Positions 8,595-17,355 are shown, counted from the stretch's first letter. The stretch: DNA of 23,144 bases from Acidobacteriota bacterium (GCA_021802085.1 JAKAAZ010000022.1:1-23144); one strand, 5' to 3'. The notes: generated from the letters alone by a model not told the origin. Numbers and translations: made by a program.

Positions 8595-11500
8595 ATGCTG
8601 CGCTTGGCTCCTCCCCACGGGCGCGCTTTTGGCGTGTTCGGCCTGGTATTCCTTGCCCTGCTGCCACTGGCTTTGCTTTATGGCCAGTCGACTACAGGTG
8701 GAATAGACGGTACTGTCTACGATCCGCAACACGCGGTCCTTCCCAATGCGCGTGTGGTTGCCTTGAACGAGGCGACGGGCGCGGAATTTATCGGCTACTC
8801 CGACAAGAGTGGCAACTATGCGTTGGCAAACCTACCTCCTGGCACATACTCCGTAGATATTAGTGGTGATGCTTTTACAGCCTTCACCGCAACTCATGTT
8901 GTTGTTGAACTGGGACGGCGCACGCCGCTCAATACCACGTTGCAGATCGGTGCGACTGCCAGCACAATTCAAGTGCAAACGATCGTGCCATTTATGCAGG
9001 CCACCTATCCCTCGCTTGCGACCAATATTGCGCAGACTGAATTGCAGGACCTGCCTTCCGACAGCCGTCGTTGGAGTAGTTTTGCGTTGTTGACCCCAGG
9101 AGTGGTCAGCGACCAGAACGGCAAGGGGTTGTTGAGCTTTCGCGGCATCAGTGTGCTGTTGAATAACAATACGATCGACGGCGCTGACAATAACGAGGCC
9201 TTTTTCTCCGAGGAGCGCGGAGGAACCAGCGCGCCGTATTCGATTAGCATCGCTGCGGTCGAACAGTTCCAGGTCAACACTGCGGACTATTCCGCGGAAT
9301 ATGGTCGCGCGGCCGGCGGCGTCATCAATACGGTCACCAAGAGCGGCACGAACAGTCTTCACGGCGAGGCATTTTTCTTTGAGCGCAACAGCAACCTTGC
9401 CGCCACCAATCCCTACACAACGCTGACCACCTTCAATAATACCGAGAGCAGCTTCGTCACCAACGCATTCCGGCCGACAGATGTGCGCACGCAGGCAGGA
9501 TTTGCGGTCGGTGGCCCGATCGTTCGAGACCGGCTGTTCTGGTTTTATTCCCTCGACAACGTCACTCGCAATTTTCCTTCCGTGTCGCGGGTTGGATATC
9601 CGACAGCGATTTATGCGCAACCTATTCCCGCGATTCCGACCGGCAATTATCTGGGCTATCCCATTACCTGCTCCAACCTGCCGCCGTACAATGCCAGTGG
9701 AAATGGCGGGTCGCAGGGTAGTCCTTTCTATGGCAGCGTATTTCAGTTTGAAGCGACGCAAGGCGCGTGTCAGTTGTATGACAAGCTCGATCTGCCATCG
9801 TATCAAGCGTCGGTACGGCAGTACCGACAAGGCTTGCAGTTGATTGATACCCTGACAGGCACGGCTCCGCGCACCGGCCACGAAACGCTCAGCTTTCCTA
9901 AGGTCGACTGGCAGGTGAACGATCGCAATCATGCGACCTTTTCCTACAACCGGATGAGGTGGAATTCGCCGAACGGAGTGCAAACTCAAAGTTCCACCCA
10001 GTATGGCGTCAATAGCCTTGGGGATGATTATGTCAGCGTGGACTGGGGCATCGCCCGTCTGACCACGTTTCTAACGGAAAATCTGGCCAACGAAATTCGC
10101 GTCCAGTTGGGGCGCGAACTGGATCGAAGAACCAGTCCAACCCCCGCCGGCGCGGAAGTGCCGTTGGCACAAAATCAGTTCGGCCTGGCGCCGGAAATCA
10201 GCATCGCCGGCGGTTCCTCGGGGGAAGGCATGGTGTTGGGCAATCCGGCCGGTTTGCCGCGCCCGGAATACCCGGATGAACATCGCGCGGAGATCTCCGA
10301 TACCCTCTCTTGGGTGTTGGGAAACCATACCTTGAAGATTGGCGCGGATTGGGATCGGAACGAAGACCTGCTCGACAATTTGTATGGCGGCGCCGGGACT
10401 TATAACTACACTTCTTTTGGCAGTTTCCTGGCGGACTATTATCACGCGGTGGATGGTTTGGGGCCGCCGCATTCCTATTTCGTGAACGCATATGCGGGTT
10501 TTTCGCAAAGCTTCGGTCCAGCGGGATTTTTTATCACCACGAATGACTTTGCCGGATTTGCCGACGACGAATGGCGAGCATTCCAACGATTGACGCTGAC
10601 CGCCGGCGCGCGATACGAATATGAGCGAGTGCCGCGGCCTTTTCTCGTCAATCCACAATTGCCGCAAACCGCAAACTACCCGGACGACCGCAATAACATT
10701 GCCCCCCGCGCAGGTGTGGCATGGGACATCTTCGGCAGCGGACATACGGTGCTTCGCGTCGGATATGGGATGTTTTATGGACGGATCGTGAACGCCACGC
10801 TGCATTCCGCTCTTACTTCTTCCGGGTCTCTTGCCGCGCAGCGGACCTATCGGTATTCCGCATCCACGGAATTTGGCGCTCCACAATTTCCAGGCATTTT
10901 CTTCAGCGTGCCCACCGGCGCGGCGCGTGGCGCGTTGCCCAGCGCCTACTACTTTTCCAAAAACTATCAGGCTCCGGAGACCATGCAGGGAGAACTGACA
11001 TTGGAGCAAAGGATCGGCTGGAATACCGTACTCTCGCTCAGCTATATGACCAGCCAGGGTCGAGACTTGCCAAACCATATCGATACCAATATCGACAATG
11101 CCACCGTTGGCCAGCTGAACTATACGATTGACATTCCCGGGCCTGCACTGGGAAAGAAGAGCCCATTGCCGCAAGGCGCGACCTACACCACGCCGCTCTA
11201 CACTTCTGTACGACCGAACTATCTTTATGGAAATATCACGGAATTGCTTAGCAATGTGAATTCCAACTACAACGCTGGCGTATTGAGGATTGAGCATCGC
11301 ACATCGAACGGGATCAGCTTCGGAATGGACTATACATGGGCCCACGCGCTCGACTACAACCAGAATGAATTTCTTTATAAGTCGCCGACCAATATCCTGG
11401 AGCCGAACAATATGGCGCTGGAATACGGTGACTCCAACGCGGATGTGCGTCAGCGGCTCACTGTGCACGCGACCCTCTGGACGACCTGGCATAGACACGG

Positions 11501-11972
11501 TTGGCGCGGATATTTGCTGAATGATTATGGTTTTGCTCCCATCGTCGCGTGGCAAACCGGTCTGCCCTATACATTGGCGGTCGGAGGTAGCGCGCCGGGG
11601 GGTGCATTCTTTGGCATCAACGGAGAAGGTGGGCCATCGCGTTTGAATATTCTCCAAAGGAACAGTTATCGCTTCCCATCCACCCAGACCACGAGCTTGC
11701 GGGTGACGCGGCGCATCCCGCTGCGTGACCGCGCTTATCTGGAGCTGATTGCTGAAACGTATAACCTGACCAATACGCAAAATGTCACCAGCATCGATAC
11801 TCTTGGCTACAACGCCTGCTCGACACCGCTGACACAGGGCTGCCCCTCGGATTCAACCGCTGCGCATCCCTATCTGGAATTCAATCCAACCTACGGAGTG
11901 ACTACGAATGCAAACAGTAACTCCAATTACACGCCGCGGGAAATCCAGGTAGCGATCCGGTTGAAATTTTAA
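8595..11972 (+). CDS. TonB-dependent receptor with carboxypeptidase-regulatory-like domain (Oar-like), receptor 2
   Basis: This is a second large outer-membrane receptor, 1125 residues. The ATG at 8595 is preceded by AGGAG at a 7-base spacing. A signal peptide is visible (basic start, then FGVFGLVFLALLPLALLYGQ). The regulatory-like domain covers about residues 35-125 (GIDGTVYDPQHAVLPNARVV, NYALANLPPGTYSVDI). The plug domain follows (FRGISVLLNNNTIDGADNNE, YSAEYGRAAGGVINTVTKSG, LHGEAFFFERN). The barrel ends REIQVAIRLKF with a terminal phenylalanine. Its stop lies 6 bases from the stop of the convergent GH172-like gene. It is clearly a paralogue in architecture of receptor 1, but the two differ greatly in sequence. 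The pairing with a secreted glycoside-hydrolase-like protein hints at a saccharide ligand, which is inference only. Confidence 0.94.
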   Translation: MLRLAPPHGRAFGVFGLVFLALLPLALLYGQSTTGGIDGTVYDPQHAVLPNARVVALNEATGAEFIGYSDKSGNYALANLPPGTYSVDISGDAFTAFTATHVVVELGRRTPLNTTLQIGATASTIQVQTIVPFMQATYPSLATNIAQTELQDLPSDSRRWSSFALLTPGVVSDQNGKGLLSFRGISVLLNNNTIDGADNNEAFFSEERGGTSAPYSISIAAVEQFQVNTADYSAEYGRAAGGVINTVTKSGTNSLHGEAFFFERNSNLAATNPYTTLTTFNNTESSFVTNAFRPTDVRTQAGFAVGGPIVRDRLFWFYSLDNVTRNFPSVSRVGYPTAIYAQPIPAIPTGNYLGYPITCSNLPPYNASGNGGSQGSPFYGSVFQFEATQGACQLYDKLDLPSYQASVRQYRQGLQLIDTLTGTAPRTGHETLSFPKVDWQVNDRNHATFSYNRMRWNSPNGVQTQSSTQYGVNSLGDDYVSVDWGIARLTTFLTENLANEIRVQLGRELDRRTSPTPAGAEVPLAQNQFGLAPEISIAGGSSGEGMVLGNPAGLPRPEYPDEHRAEISDTLSWVLGNHTLKIGADWDRNEDLLDNLYGGAGTYNYTSFGSFLADYYHAVDGLGPPHSYFVNAYAGFSQSFGPAGFFITTNDFAGFADDEWRAFQRLTLTAGARYEYERVPRPFLVNPQLPQTANYPDDRNNIAPRAGVAWDIFGSGHTVLRVGYGMFYGRIVNATLHSALTSSGSLAAQRTYRYSASTEFGAPQFPGIFFSVPTGAARGALPSAYYFSKNYQAPETMQGELTLEQRIGWNTVLSLSYMTSQGRDLPNHIDTNIDNATVGQLNYTIDIPGPALGKKSPLPQGATYTTPLYTSVRPNYLYGNITELLSNVNSNYNAGVLRIEHRTSNGISFGMDYTWAHALDYNQNEFLYKSPTNILEPNNMALEYGDSNADVRQRLTVHATLWTTWHRHGWRGYLLNDYGFAPIVAWQTGLPYTLAVGGSAPGGAFFGINGEGGPSRLNILQRNSYRFPSTQTTSLRVTRRIPLRDRAYLELIAETYNLTNTQNVTSIDTLGYNACSTPLTQGCPSDSTAAHPYLEFNPTYGVTTNANSNSNYTPREIQVAIRLKF

Positions 11973-11978
11973 TTGGGC

Positions 11979-13109
11979 CTATTGCGCAGGCGCGCCCGTA
12001 TTTCCAGGGCCGCCGACCATCTGCAGCCGTGGGATTCTGTCCTCGACTGGCGGCAGCGCGGGAAAGGGAGCGTGCGGCTCCGCCTGATACCAGTAGGCAA
12101 CGGAATAATAGTTGTCTGAGCGTGCGTTGGCATGCCCATGCTCAATGGTCGCTTTGAACGAGTTGCTGAACGGAATGGGTGAATCCAGATGGAAGCGATA
12201 CACACTCGATCGACCGCCAGCCAGTTCGTTTCCGACCACAGGAGCGCCGTAAAGTTGGTAGGAAAATGGCGTGCCTCCAAAATCCCAAGCCCCCAGGAAG
12301 TAATCCTCCGAGCCTGTCCCGGCAATGGAAGGTCGTGGTTCTCCATCGACGAAAAACATATCGTCTCCTTCGCCCCACCAGCCATCCTGGTTTTGCAGGA
12401 CAGACATAGTAACACCCACATATTGTCCGTGACCGACGGCATTCATCCATACATAGTTGCCCTTGCCATCCAGATTCGCCTTATCGTTCACCAGCGGATC
12501 TCCATTGCCGGTCCACTTGTTCGTCCAACCATGATTGGGCTGCGCCTGCCGATACTCGGCGTGGAAATACAGCGTGTCAGTCGCGAGAGGATGCGAATAC
12601 TTCTGATAATCGATGTTGTAATACAGCGAGTTGATGGGGTCTTTGCCTTCGTTGGTCACGGTGATGCGAGCATGCCTGGCAAAAGGCATAGGGAAAAAGC
12701 AATTGAGCGCCTTCACGCTGCCTACGGATAACATTTCCGATTGCCAGTTGTAGTAATACCCCAGGCCCAGGCCAAAAAAATCTCCGATCGGAGTTTCCAC
12801 GCTGGGAGTGGTTTCATTGTCCCAGTACATGCGCAGAACGATGCGTTTCAGATTGTAGGGTTCATTATCGGCAATGGTGAACCAAATGTGCGAAATCGTC
12901 GCAGGGCCGTCGGCATCGAGAACGGTAAACGTCGCGCCGGGAGCGATCCTGCGAGAATCCGCATTTCTCCCAGTCGGATCTGCGCTGGACACCCGAATCG
13001 GCGTGTAGGTCTGTTGGCGCGTAAGGTCCGGTTGCCAATTGAGAGCCTGGCCGTATGCAACAAGGCTGGTCGAAGCCAGCAGACACAAAGCAGTGATGAA
13101 TTTTCGCAT
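11979..13109 (-). CDS. Secreted DUF2961 / glycoside hydrolase family 172 protein
   Basis: The start at 13109 (MRKFITALCLLASTSLVAYGQA) gives a typical signal peptide and 376 residues; the frame is open upstream, but without features. The mature protein matches the DUF2961 family, now GH172, which includes bacterial alpha-D-fructofuranosidase/difructose dianhydride I synthase. Diagnostic segments are WWGEGDDMFFVDGE and GTGSEDYFLGAWDFG. Two glutamates in these motifs, E247 and E268, lie 21 residues apart, the same distance as the catalytic pair I recall for the characterised bifidobacterial enzyme (E270/E291). The substrate in this organism is unknown. It probably acts in the periplasm or outside the cell. 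The gene faces receptor 2 with only a 6-base gap, leaving no room for a terminator between them. Confidence 0.9.
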   Translation of the reverse strand: MRKFITALCLLASTSLVAYGQALNWQPDLTRQQTYTPIRVSSADPTGRNADSRRIAPGATFTVLDADGPATISHIWFTIADNEPYNLKRIVLRMYWDNETTPSVETPIGDFFGLGLGYYYNWQSEMLSVGSVKALNCFFPMPFARHARITVTNEGKDPINSLYYNIDYQKYSHPLATDTLYFHAEYRQAQPNHGWTNKWTGNGDPLVNDKANLDGKGNYVWMNAVGHGQYVGVTMSVLQNQDGWWGEGDDMFFVDGEPRPSIAGTGSEDYFLGAWDFGGTPFSYQLYGAPVVGNELAGGRSSVYRFHLDSPIPFSNSFKATIEHGHANARSDNYYSVAYWYQAEPHAPFPALPPVEDRIPRLQMVGGPGNTGAPAQ

Positions 13110-13245
13110 GGTGAGGAAACCGCGCTTCCTATGGACTTGAGACCGTGACAGACTAGCTAATGGAAATCGTAACCCAGGCAGCGCGTAGAAGGAAACTCCA
13201 GTTTGCACATTATGACTGAAAGCGCCGGCAATTAACCCAACCGCT

Positions 13246-13521
13246 TTGTTTTTCTGCTACGCTGTTCCTGCGCCCACAGTCCTTCGGATCGGCAGCATGC
13301 GGGTTGTCATCTATCCCAATGACCGCCGGCCTGCGCATGTTCATGTCATTGGGGCCGACGCCGAGGCGCTGTTTGTTTTAGGTTGTCCGGCAGGTAGGGT
13401 CCGATTGCGCGAAAACTATAGGTTCGCGCGGCGCGAACTTACAATCACCGAGAAAAAGCTGGCGGAGCATTCCGATGAACTCTGCCAGGCATGGGAGGAA
13501 ATCCATGGTCACGCAGAATGA
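13246..13521 (+). CDS. DUF4160 domain protein
   Basis: This 91-residue protein contains the DUF4160 core PTVLRIGSMRVVIYPNDRRPAHVHVIG, with the HVHV motif and the C-terminal pattern ITEKKLAEHSDELCQAWEEIHG. DUF4160 proteins are small, of unknown biochemical role, and usually occur paired with a DUF2442 protein, often discussed as a toxin-antitoxin-like module. The domain begins at about residue 10, so translation must start upstream of the ATG at 13297. The only conventional candidate is TTG at 13246, which has no good Shine-Dalgarno sequence, so the start is uncertain. It overlaps the DUF2442 gene by 17 bases. It is divergent from the GH172 gene. Confidence 0.8.
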   Translation: MFFCYAVPAPTVLRIGSMRVVIYPNDRRPAHVHVIGADAEALFVLGCPAGRVRLRENYRFARRELTITEKKLAEHSDELCQAWEEIHGHAE

Positions 13522-13918
13522 GATCGAACGCGCCGCCAAACGGACGAGGGCGCTTACGACACGCGCGCCGAAGGCAGTCTCCGCGCGATATGACCGCCGT
13601 CTGAATAGGGTGATTGTCCGTCTCAATTCCAACCTGGACATTGCCTTTTCCCCGCAGGACGCCGAGGGATTGGAGCGCGCCACACCTTCACAGTTGCAAG
13701 CGATTGAGATCACGCCGTCGGGTTTCGGCATCCATTTCCCAAAGCTGGACGCCGATTTTTACCTGCCCGCGTTACTCGAAGGCTTTCTGGGCTCACGAAA
13801 ATGGATGGCGAGACGGCTCGGCATGGCCGGAGGAAAATCGAGAAGCGCCGCAAAAGAGCTGGCCGCAAGAAACAACGGCAAGCTGGGCGGAAGACCGAAG
13901 AAGGTTGCGGTTGGGTGA
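13505..13918 (+). CDS. DUF2442 domain protein
   Basis: This 137-residue protein contains a DUF2442 domain: ARYDRRLNRVIVRLNSNLDIAFSPQDAEGLERAT, a segment IEITPSGFGIHFPKLDADFYLPALLEGFLGS, then a basic Ala/Gly/Lys tail ending NGKLGGRPKK, which is common in this family and resembles an AT-hook-like DNA-binding element. ATG 13505 is chosen because GGAGG lies 7-8 bases upstream; an ATG at 13475 is possible but lacks this. The overlap with the DUF4160 gene suggests translational coupling and a shared function. If the pair is a toxin-antitoxin module, the basic tail would suit a DNA-binding autoregulator, but no toxin activity is visible in the sequence. Confidence 0.8.
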   Translation: MVTQNEIERAAKRTRALTTRAPKAVSARYDRRLNRVIVRLNSNLDIAFSPQDAEGLERATPSQLQAIEITPSGFGIHFPKLDADFYLPALLEGFLGSRKWMARRLGMAGGKSRSAAKELAARNNGKLGGRPKKVAVG

Positions 13919-13948
13919 AGGCTATCGTATATCCCACCGGCAAAGGAG

Positions 13949-14050
13949 AGTCATTCTGAGCGAAGCGAAGAATCCAGAGGGTAATGGCACCGCAACCGAA
14001 GCGAATATTGTCTGGATTCTTCACTCCGCTACGCTCCGTTCAGAATGACT
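13949..14050. repeat. Interrupted palindromic repeat element (REP-like)
   Basis: The left arm 13949-13978 and right arm 14011-14050 are reverse complements over two blocks: AGTCATTCTGA with TCAGAATGACT (11 of 11) and GAAGAATCCAGA with TCTGGATTCTTC (12 of 12). A central segment differs in length between the arms (GCGAAGC versus a 17-base stretch). The 32-base loop is unrelated. Sequences starting GTCATTCTGAGCGAAGCGAAGAATC are familiar as dispersed intergenic repeats in many bacterial genomes. The element lies 30 bases after the DUF2442 stop and would form a long hairpin in its transcript. Confidence 0.75.
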
Positions 14051-14117
14051 CACTTCAATATCCAGCTACAATTGCCATAAATTTTCTCCAGAAACAATTT
14101 ACTCATAGCGCTTATGT

Positions 14118-14573
14118 TTATTGCACAGCCAAAACCTTAGGACATGCCCTTACCTCAAGAAATTCATTATGAAATATGCAACCGTCCCTTTGACGTGTGC
14201 GGATATATTCCGATATAGCCACATGATCGGGCGCGTTATCTGCGGGATCGACAATTCCCCATGCATCTACCGCAACAAAATGCGCCAAATTTAATTTGGG
14301 GATGTCCATCCCAACAATGCCACAAGTGCTTTCGGAAAATGTAGAAAGCGCAGATAAATCTGAAAGCGGTCTATACGCAATTTGAAACCCTTTGTCGTGA
14401 AAATATGTCTCCCACCATGCAAGGAATTTGCCATCTTCAGTTGAGTGTGGATAGCGCTTGCTGTCACACAATATGTCTTCGTATGTGTAGGGCGATCCCA
14501 TTACCATTGCAACAGTGCAAATAGCACAATCGTTGTTTGTCCTTTGTGGGATTCTTTGAATCATTCCTGTCAT
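14118..14573 (-). CDS. Uncharacterised protein, possible C39-like cysteine peptidase fold
   Basis: This 151-residue protein has no transmembrane segment or signal peptide. It begins with IPQRTNNDCAICTVAMVMG, resembling the Gln/Asn-x-Asp-Cys opening of peptidase C39-like domains, in which the Cys (C16 here) is the nucleophile at the N-terminal end of a helix. A later segment, LAHFVAVDAWGIVDPADN, supplies a His (H98) and an Asp (D109) in the order expected for the His and Asp of the triad. I do not recognise a specific family, and the call is a fold guess. Its ATG overlaps the thrS stop (ATGA), so it is translationally coupled to threonyl-tRNA synthetase. An ATG three codons further in is also possible. 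The DNA is visibly more AT-rich than thrS, suggesting recent acquisition. Confidence 0.75.
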   Translation of the reverse strand: MTGMIQRIPQRTNNDCAICTVAMVMGSPYTYEDILCDSKRYPHSTEDGKFLAWWETYFHDKGFQIAYRPLSDLSALSTFSESTCGIVGMDIPKLNLAHFVAVDAWGIVDPADNAPDHVAISEYIRTRQRDGCIFHNEFLEVRACPKVLAVQ

Positions 14574-16612
14574 AGGTCAGTGTTCTTCTCTTCCACCAAT
14601 TTTTTTGCCTTGGCGACGAATGCTTCCAGCGGCATGGAACCTTGGTCGCCTTTGCCGCGGGTGCGGACGCTAACGGTATTCGCGGCTGCTTCCTTATCGC
14701 CCATGACAAGCAGATAAGGAATCTTCTGCATGGTCAGGTCGCGGATTTTGGCGTTCATTTTTTCGTTGCGGTCGTCGAGTTCAATGCGTAAGCCGGCTAT
14801 TTGTAACTGTTGCTGTACTTTTTTCGCGTAGTCGATGTGCTTTTCGCTGATCGGCACCAGGCCGACCTGCACCGGAGCGAGCCACAGCGGGAAAGCTCCG
14901 GCGTAATGTTCGATGAGCACGCCGAAGAAGCGCTCCACGGAGCCGAACAAGGCGCGATGCACCATCACCGGCTGATGGCGCTCGCCATCTTCGCCGACAT
15001 ATTCCAGCTCAAAGCGCGCGGGAAGATTGAAGTCGAACTGCACGGTCGAAAGCTGCCAGAGGCGACCCAGGGCGTCGACCAGCTTGATGTCGATCTTGGG
15101 GCCATAAAATGCAGCTTCGCCGGCAATGGTCTTGTAGGGAATACCCTTGCGCTGGAGCACGCGTTCCAGTGAGCCGATGGCCAGCGACCAATTTTCTTCC
15201 GAGCCAACGAAGCTGGCTTTGTCCTTCGGGTCCCAGGTGGAAAGCTCGACCTTGAACTCCGCAAAGCCGAAAGTTTTCAGCACCGCATCGGCAAAGTCGA
15301 TGCACGCGGAAACCTCATCTTCAATCTGTTCCGGTGTGCAGAAGATGTGAGCGTCATCCTGGGTAAAGCCGCGCACCCGCAACAGGCCGTGCATGGTTCC
15401 GCTGCGCTCATAGCGATAGACGTTGCCCAATTCGGCATATCGCACGGGAAGATCGCGATAGCTTTTCGGCGTGTTCTTGTAGATGAGGATGTGCCCCGGA
15501 CAGTTCATCGGCTTCAACTGATAATCGGCATCGTCCAATTCGATGGGCGTGTACATGTTCTGCGCATAGAACCCCGCATGTCCGCTGATCTTCCACAGTT
15601 CATGCCGCATCACGTGCGGAGTAAAGACCATATCGTAACCGCGACGGATACATTCCTCGCGCATCCAGTCTTCCATCAGCTTGCGGATGATGCCGCCCTT
15701 GGGATGCCAGAAAATGAGGCCAGGACCGGCTATGTCCTGAATGGAGAAGAGGTCGAGCTGTTTGCCGAGCACGCGATGGTCGCGGCGCATCGCTTCTTCC
15801 AGTCGGGCAAAATGTTCCTCCATGTCTTTCTTGGAGAAAAAGGCGGTTCCATAGATGCGTTGCAGCTGCGGGTTCTTCTCGTCGCCTAGCCAGTAGGCGC
15901 CGGCAATACTCAGCACCTTGAACGCCTTGACGCGGCTGGTGGAAGGCACGTGAGGGCCCCGGCAAAAGTCGACAAATGCGCCGTTCCTATATAGAGAGAT
16001 TTTCTCGCCGGGCTGGGTAAAACGCTCGATGAAGTGCATCTTCATAAAGTCGTTTTCCGCTTTGAAGCGCGCCAGGCCTTCGTCGCGCGGCTCCCACTCG
16101 CGAACAAATTTCTCGTCGCGGGCAACGATGACGGCCATGCGATCCTCGATCGCCTTCAAGTCCTCCGGCGTGAACGGTGTGGGGCGATAGAAGTCATAGA
16201 AAAATCCGCTATCGGTGGCAGGGCCGTGGCCGAGCTTGGTCTCCGGAAACAGTTCCAGGACCGCAGTCGCCATGACGTGGGCGGCAGAATGACGCACGAC
16301 CTTCAGCGCTTCGAGATCTTTCTCGGTCAGCAGACGCAGCGTGACGTCTTCTTCCAACGGCGTGGTCAGGTCCACCATGCGTTCGCTGGCGGCATCCTCA
16401 GCCTTGTACATGGAGGCTTCATTTGCGGATTCTGTCTCGGCTGTGGCGGAGGCGCCAGTCGCGTGCTTGGGACGAATCTGGGCGACAACCGCGGCCGCAG
16501 CCAGGCGTGGCGAGATGTCCGCGGCAATCGACAAGGGAGTGGTTCCGGCGGGCACGGTGCGGGCGCTGCCATCGGGCAGTTGCACCTGAATCGATTTTGC
16601 ATCTATGTTCAT
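14570..16612 (-). CDS. thrS: Threonine--tRNA ligase
   Basis: ThrRS charges tRNA-Thr in the cytoplasm and edits mischarged Ser-tRNA-Thr. The order of domains is TGS (residues 1 to about 100), editing domain with HSAAH (H108, H112) and CRGPH, class II catalytic core, and C-terminal anticodon-binding domain. The catalytic zinc ligands are in place: Cys of KPMNCPGH, His of DDAHIF and His of VMVHRA. At 680 residues it is longer than the usual 640 because the TGS domain carries about 29 extra residues (about 50-78), rich in Ala, Glu, Ser and Thr. The ATG at 16612 follows AGGAA at 6 bases. tspO is divergent; a small gene overlaps the 3' end. Confidence 0.97.
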   Translation of the reverse strand: MNIDAKSIQVQLPDGSARTVPAGTTPLSIAADISPRLAAAAVVAQIRPKHATGASATAETESANEASMYKAEDAASERMVDLTTPLEEDVTLRLLTEKDLEALKVVRHSAAHVMATAVLELFPETKLGHGPATDSGFFYDFYRPTPFTPEDLKAIEDRMAVIVARDEKFVREWEPRDEGLARFKAENDFMKMHFIERFTQPGEKISLYRNGAFVDFCRGPHVPSTSRVKAFKVLSIAGAYWLGDEKNPQLQRIYGTAFFSKKDMEEHFARLEEAMRRDHRVLGKQLDLFSIQDIAGPGLIFWHPKGGIIRKLMEDWMREECIRRGYDMVFTPHVMRHELWKISGHAGFYAQNMYTPIELDDADYQLKPMNCPGHILIYKNTPKSYRDLPVRYAELGNVYRYERSGTMHGLLRVRGFTQDDAHIFCTPEQIEDEVSACIDFADAVLKTFGFAEFKVELSTWDPKDKASFVGSEENWSLAIGSLERVLQRKGIPYKTIAGEAAFYGPKIDIKLVDALGRLWQLSTVQFDFNLPARFELEYVGEDGERHQPVMVHRALFGSVERFFGVLIEHYAGAFPLWLAPVQVGLVPISEKHIDYAKKVQQQLQIAGLRIELDDRNEKMNAKIRDLTMQKIPYLLVMGDKEAAANTVSVRTRGKGDQGSMPLEAFVAKAKKLVEEKNTDL

Positions 16613-16700
16613 GGTGGATTCCTAATGATCGCAGATTTCAGGATAGGTGTTTTTTGCGTTGTACGTCGAGCGAGCGTCTTGATTCCCGGTAAGGGGTTCT

Positions 16701-17195
16701 ATGCATGAGATATCTGGTTTCGGATCACCGGCGGCACTGATCTTCTGGGTTGGTTTCTGCGTCGCTATAGGGTTGATCTCCGGCCTACTGACGCGGACGG
16801 CCATCCCGAGTTGGTATGCAAGTCTGCGCAAACCGTCTTTCAACCCGCCGAACTGGATCTTCGGGCCTGTCTGGACGATGCTGTACATTTTGATGGGCAT
16901 GGCAGCGTGGATGGTGTGGATGCAGCCGGCTTCCCAGCTGCGGACCTATGCGCTGATCTGGTTTTTAATTCAGCTGGCGCTGAATTTTCTGTGGAGCATG
17001 ATTCTCTTTCGCTGGCATGCGATTGCCGGCGCTCTGGGAGAAATCAGTATTCTATGGCTGGCGATTCTGGCTACGATGACCCTGTTCTGGGAAGTGTATT
17101 CACCAGCGGGATGGTTGATGGTGCCGTATCTGGCGTGGGTCAGCTTCGCGACAGCCTTGAACTTGGCGATTTTCCGTTTGAATCGAAACAGGTGA
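16701..17195 (+). CDS. tspO: TspO/MBR family protein
   Basis: This is a 164-residue membrane protein with five predicted helices, the full TspO/translocator-protein fold. Bacterial TspO proteins bind porphyrins and take part in tetrapyrrole or stress-related regulation. Family marks are the loop and second-helix segment SLRKPSFNPPNWIFGPVWTM (about 41-60), which includes the conserved PNWxFGPVW, the helix LALNFLWSMILF (about 92-103), and the last helix VPYLAWVSFATALNLAIFRLN. The start ATG at 16701 follows AAGGGG. It is divergent from thrS with an 88-base gap. There are no pigment or haem genes nearby, so its ligand cannot be inferred. Confidence 0.95.
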   Translation: MHEISGFGSPAALIFWVGFCVAIGLISGLLTRTAIPSWYASLRKPSFNPPNWIFGPVWTMLYILMGMAAWMVWMQPASQLRTYALIWFLIQLALNFLWSMILFRWHAIAGALGEISILWLAILATMTLFWEVYSPAGWLMVPYLAWVSFATALNLAIFRLNRNR

Positions 17196-17355
17196 CTGCA
17201 GAGTCCTTTCTTGTCTAGGTTAAGTACCTAGCTATTTGTTGACACTACGCTAGCGGTCGGCTGATACCTTGCGCGCCGTATGATTCTCCATCGGGAAACG
17301 CACCAGAACGAGGGCGCGCCATATAGTTGCCAAGGCAACTAAGTTTTCAGCCGCT

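Noticed and set aside
8364..8732. 122-codon minus-strand open frame in the obgE/receptor 2 gap
   Set aside because: It runs into the receptor 2 start region and lacks motifs; it is not rpmA or rplU.
8832..9989. 385-codon minus-strand open frame inside receptor 2
   Set aside because: It is a shadow of receptor codons; no domain or signal was found.
10071..11780. 569-codon minus-strand open frame inside receptor 2
   Set aside because: Despite its length it mirrors the receptor codons, is His/Arg/Gly-rich without domains, and has no ribosome binding site.
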